A stretch of 64,000 bases of DNA, from contig NZ_CP016774.1 of assembly GCF_002288105.1 (NCBI RefSeq), positions 248,001-312,000 of the forward strand, given 5' to 3'. Source of the stretch: Candidatus Planktophila versatilis. GTDB taxonomy: Bacteria; Actinomycetota; Actinomycetes; Nanopelagicales; Nanopelagicaceae. Shown one piece after another: positions 61,875 through 64,000 of the stretch. The first letter of the stretch is position 1. Each line of letters opens with the position of its first letter. Below the pieces are notes generated by a model. It worked only from the letters and a program-made list of their open reading frames with translations, was not told where the DNA came from and did no database searches. The position numbers and the translations under genes were made by a program.

Positions 61875-62561
61875 TTAATGTCTTGGCGCACCGAGCCACT
61901 TGAAGTATTCACCAGCTAAGACAACGCGCAGATTCCGGCGACGATCTGGGGTGATAGATAGGTGTTGTGCGATGCGCGCCACAATCTGCTCAACTGACTT
62001 TTCTGAGACAAAGCGCACCTTAGCAATTTCAGAGTTGCTTAGCCCCTGTGCCACAAGGCGCAGCGTCTCGATCTGAATATCGGTGAGCTCATTGAGAACT
62101 GTGATGAAATCTTCCTTATGAATTGAGGTATGCATATTGATCCAATTCATCTTTGAGCCATCTGTTGCAGATATCACGCTCTGTGCAAGGGCTCCGGTGA
62201 TGACCGACAAATCTGAGATGCTGCGCTTAAGAATTATCTTAGAACCCGGTGGAATATTTTTTTCCATGAGGCCAAAGAGGCGCAGATCAGGACAGGATGT
62301 TGTAATAACTATTCCCAGTGCTGGGTTTACATTACGCAGCTTCTGCAATAAGACAATTGCCGCTTCACCTGAGAATTGCAGGTCAATTAAGACAGCTTCA
62401 GGCTCAAGTGAACGAAACAAATTTTCAGCCATGAACTTATCTGGCGCTTCTCCCACAACATTGACGCTATGAAGGCGAAGTGAGGCGGCCATCGTGGCAA
62501 GCTCAAAGGAATCATCGTTAACGAGCAAGACTCGAACTGTTGATCCCTGTCGTGTGAGCAC
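61875..62561 (-). CDS. NarL/LuxR-type response regulator
   Basis: A 228-residue regulator. The receiver domain at about 8-125 has an NDD acidic pair, the phospho-acceptor in VLIDLQ and Lys in IILKRS. A LuxR helix-turn-helix at about 165-228 reads DIQIETLRLVAQGLSNSEIAKVRFVSEKSVEQIVARI. It has no adjacent own kinase. An alternative start at 62647 would give another frame and is rejected. Target genes are unknown. Confidence 0.8.
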   Translation of the reverse strand: MLTRQGSTVRVLLVNDDSFELATMAASLRLHSVNVVGEAPDKFMAENLFRSLEPEAVLIDLQFSGEAAIVLLQKLRNVNPALGIVITTSCPDLRLFGLMEKNIPPGSKIILKRSISDLSVITGALAQSVISATDGSKMNWINMHTSIHKEDFITVLNELTDIQIETLRLVAQGLSNSEIAKVRFVSEKSVEQIVARIAQHLSITPDRRRNLRVVLAGEYFKWLGAPRH

Positions 62562-62624
62562 ATGTAATGATAGGACGCATCGCGCCCTTTGTATCCTGGG
62601 GGTATCCCTATCGAAGCACCAAGC

Positions 62625-63314
62625 TTAAGCCTCGAACTTATATCCAAGCCCGCGGATAGTTTGGATCAGCAGTGGGTTAGCCGGATCATCTTCAATCTTT
62701 GAACGCAGACGCTTGATGTGAACATCCAGGGTCTTGGTATCCCCGTAATAATCTCCGCCCCAGACGCGGTCAATGAGTTGGCCACGAGTGAGCACCCGGC
62801 CAGCATTGCGCATGAGAAATTCAAGAAGTTCAAATTCTTTCAGAGGTAAGTTGATCAGAATCTCATTAACAGTCACTTGGTGACGGTCGATATCCATCCG
62901 GATGCGACCAGCTGCTTGAATGGAAGAACTAGCAGCTGATCCTGATTCATCGGGTACGCCACGGCGCATCACAGCTTTAATGCGAGCAACTAATTCACGC
63001 GATGAATAAGGCTTTGTGACATAGTCATCGGCGCCAAGTTCAAGACCAACAACTTTATCGACCTCAGAATCTTTAGCGGTAAGCATGATGATGGGAACTG
63101 GAGATGTTGTGCGAATTGCACGGCAGACATCTATTCCCGAAACTTCCGGAATCATGAGGTCAAGCAAGATGAGGTCGTAGTGGTTTTTCTTAAAGAGTTC
63201 GAGGGCAACACGTCCGTTTTCCGCAATTTCACTCTCAAAGCCTTCTTTTCCAAGAAGAAAGGAGATTGCCTCTGAAAATGATGTCTCATCTTCAACGATA
63301 AGTATTTTGGTCAT
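62625..63314 (-). CDS. regX3: OmpR-family response regulator, RegX3-like
   Basis: A 229-residue regulator. The receiver has VEDE at the N-terminus, phospho-Asp in LILLDLMIP, Thr in MLTAKD and Lys in YVTKPYS. The C-terminal winged helix ends LLIQTIRGLGYKFEA. Next to a SenX3-like kinase with a 4-nt overlap (ATGA), this fits the phosphate-responsive SenX3-RegX3 pair of actinobacteria. Confidence 0.88.
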   Translation of the reverse strand: MTKILIVEDETSFSEAISFLLGKEGFESEIAENGRVALELFKKNHYDLILLDLMIPEVSGIDVCRAIRTTSPVPIIMLTAKDSEVDKVVGLELGADDYVTKPYSSRELVARIKAVMRRGVPDESGSAASSSIQAAGRIRMDIDRHQVTVNEILINLPLKEFELLEFLMRNAGRVLTRGQLIDRVWGGDYYGDTKTLDVHIKRLRSKIEDDPANPLLIQTIRGLGYKFEA

Positions 63315-64000
63315 TGGGTGATGCCTCCGTTAGGTGTGTAAATCGGCAACCGTAGCGCAAAAGAAGAGCCAACATTCGGCGAGCTCCATACTTTTACTTC
63401 TCCGCCATGATTTGAAGCTACGTGCTTAACAATTGAGAGCCCGAGTCCGGTGCCACCTGTTTCGCGGGAGCGCGCAGGATCCACACGATAAAAGCGCTCA
63501 AAAATACGATCTTGTGCTTCCTCTGGAATTCCAATTCCTTGATCAGCTACAACGATTTCCACAATGCCATCACTTACATTAGAAGAGACAGATACCTTTG
63601 TATTCTCCGGCGAATAGTTAATAGCATTTTCAAGGAGATTGTGAATTGCCATAATCAGTTGTTCGCTATCACCAAGTACAACTACCGCTGGGATATCTCC
63701 GGCAGCGACTGAGATTCCTTTAGCTTCAGAGGTTGTCTTGACCAAGTCAATCGCCTCATTAATCAGGTCAGCCACGTTATTTTCAGTCGCCACTTGAAGA
63801 GGATCTGAATCCTGGAGCCGAGAAAGATTGATGATCTCTTGCACAAGGTCAGTCAGGCGCTTGGCTTCAAGCTGCATCCGTGTAGCAAACTTAACGACAG
63901 ATGTAGGGTCATCGGCTGCTGAGAGAACTGCTTCACTTAAGAGTGAGAGGGCGCCGATTGGAGTCTTTAGTTCGTGTGAGATATTTGCAACAAAGTCTCG
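63311..64000 (-). CDS. senX3: Sensor histidine kinase, SenX3-like (5' end missing)
   Basis: The C-terminal 229 residues of a kinase that continues beyond the right edge. The window ends inside the dimerisation helix: DFVANISHELKTPIGALS holds the phospho-His. It is followed by the N box (HNLLENAINYSPE), G1 (VADQGIGIPEEAQDRIFERFYR) and G2 (ETGGTGLGLSIVKHV). The internal Met at 63877 is not the start, because the frame stays open to 64000 with kinase sequence. It is coupled to regX3. Confidence 0.92.
   Translation of the reverse strand, partial: RDFVANISHELKTPIGALSLLSEAVLSAADDPTSVVKFATRMQLEAKRLTDLVQEIINLSRLQDSDPLQVATENNVADLINEAIDLVKTTSEAKGISVAAGDIPAVVVLGDSEQLIMAIHNLLENAINYSPENTKVSVSSNVSDGIVEIVVADQGIGIPEEAQDRIFERFYRVDPARSRETGGTGLGLSIVKHVASNHGGEVKVWSSPNVGSSFALRLPIYTPNGGITQ

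Overview
The window looks like chromosomal DNA from a streamlined freshwater actinobacterium of the acI / Nanopelagicales type. Grounds: actinobacterial gene pairs (DUF3052-ahpE beside aceE, a C4 zinc-ribbon protein followed by an RNase HI-phosphatase fusion, glnA2, panB, senX3-regX3) resemble the mycobacterial order but in fairly AT-rich DNA with very short gaps. It also has a heliorhodopsin close to the type described from freshwater actinobacteria, many 1-4 nt gene overlaps and several starts without a Shine-Dalgarno. This assignment is inference from gene content.

Layout. 0-10.2 kb is core: a thioredoxin/TPR co-chaperone, an MFS carrier, aceE, DUF3052, ahpE, tRNA-Val, a TspO/CopC divergent pair, the zinc-ribbon / RNase H / TerC operon and a CBS protein. 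10.2-20.2 kb is an accessory region starting at rnpB (RNase P RNA). The last ~25 bp of rnpB recurs at about 10.80, 16.07, 18.25, 18.63 and 19.86 kb, cutting the region into cassettes. These carry copper/cell-envelope genes (two DUF305 proteins, an HMA metallochaperone, two NlpC/P60 hydrolases, a BNR-repeat protein), an XRE-MFS-membrane protein module, a cassette with no protein gene that holds a tRNA-like RNA and small terminator-bearing repeats, and an LmeA-like/membrane protein pair. No integrase is present. I regard this nested rnpB attachment array and its RNA-only cassette as the most novel content.

20.2-31.9 kb is a catabolic/accessory zone: L-rhamnose mutarotase, VOC protein, two SDRs, a lactonase-like amidohydrolase, a Gfo/Idh/MocA oxidoreductase, tandem paralogous cytochromes P450, a basic amino acid decarboxylase and a GABA-type aminotransferase. 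32-38.4 kb has a MalT-like LuxR regulator, tgt, an M13 peptidase and a divergent MarR regulator. 38.4-44.5 kb has a histone H1-like Lys/Ala repeat protein (seven 39-bp repeats), panB, nadE, a GlnA2-type glutamine synthetase, a structured intergenic region and heliorhodopsin.

44.4-58 kb is core metabolism and information processing: leuA with an attenuator leader peptide, recO, uppS, a Zur-ZIP zinc operon with a Zur box, glyS, dus, a YdcF-like protein, dgt, dnaG, tRNA-Asn, a DoxX-Rieske fusion and an HtrA-like protease. 58-64 kb, all on the minus strand, has galT-galK, a GH25 lysozyme, a stand-alone DnaX-like domain, a LuxR response regulator and the regX3-senX3 pair; senX3 runs off the right edge.
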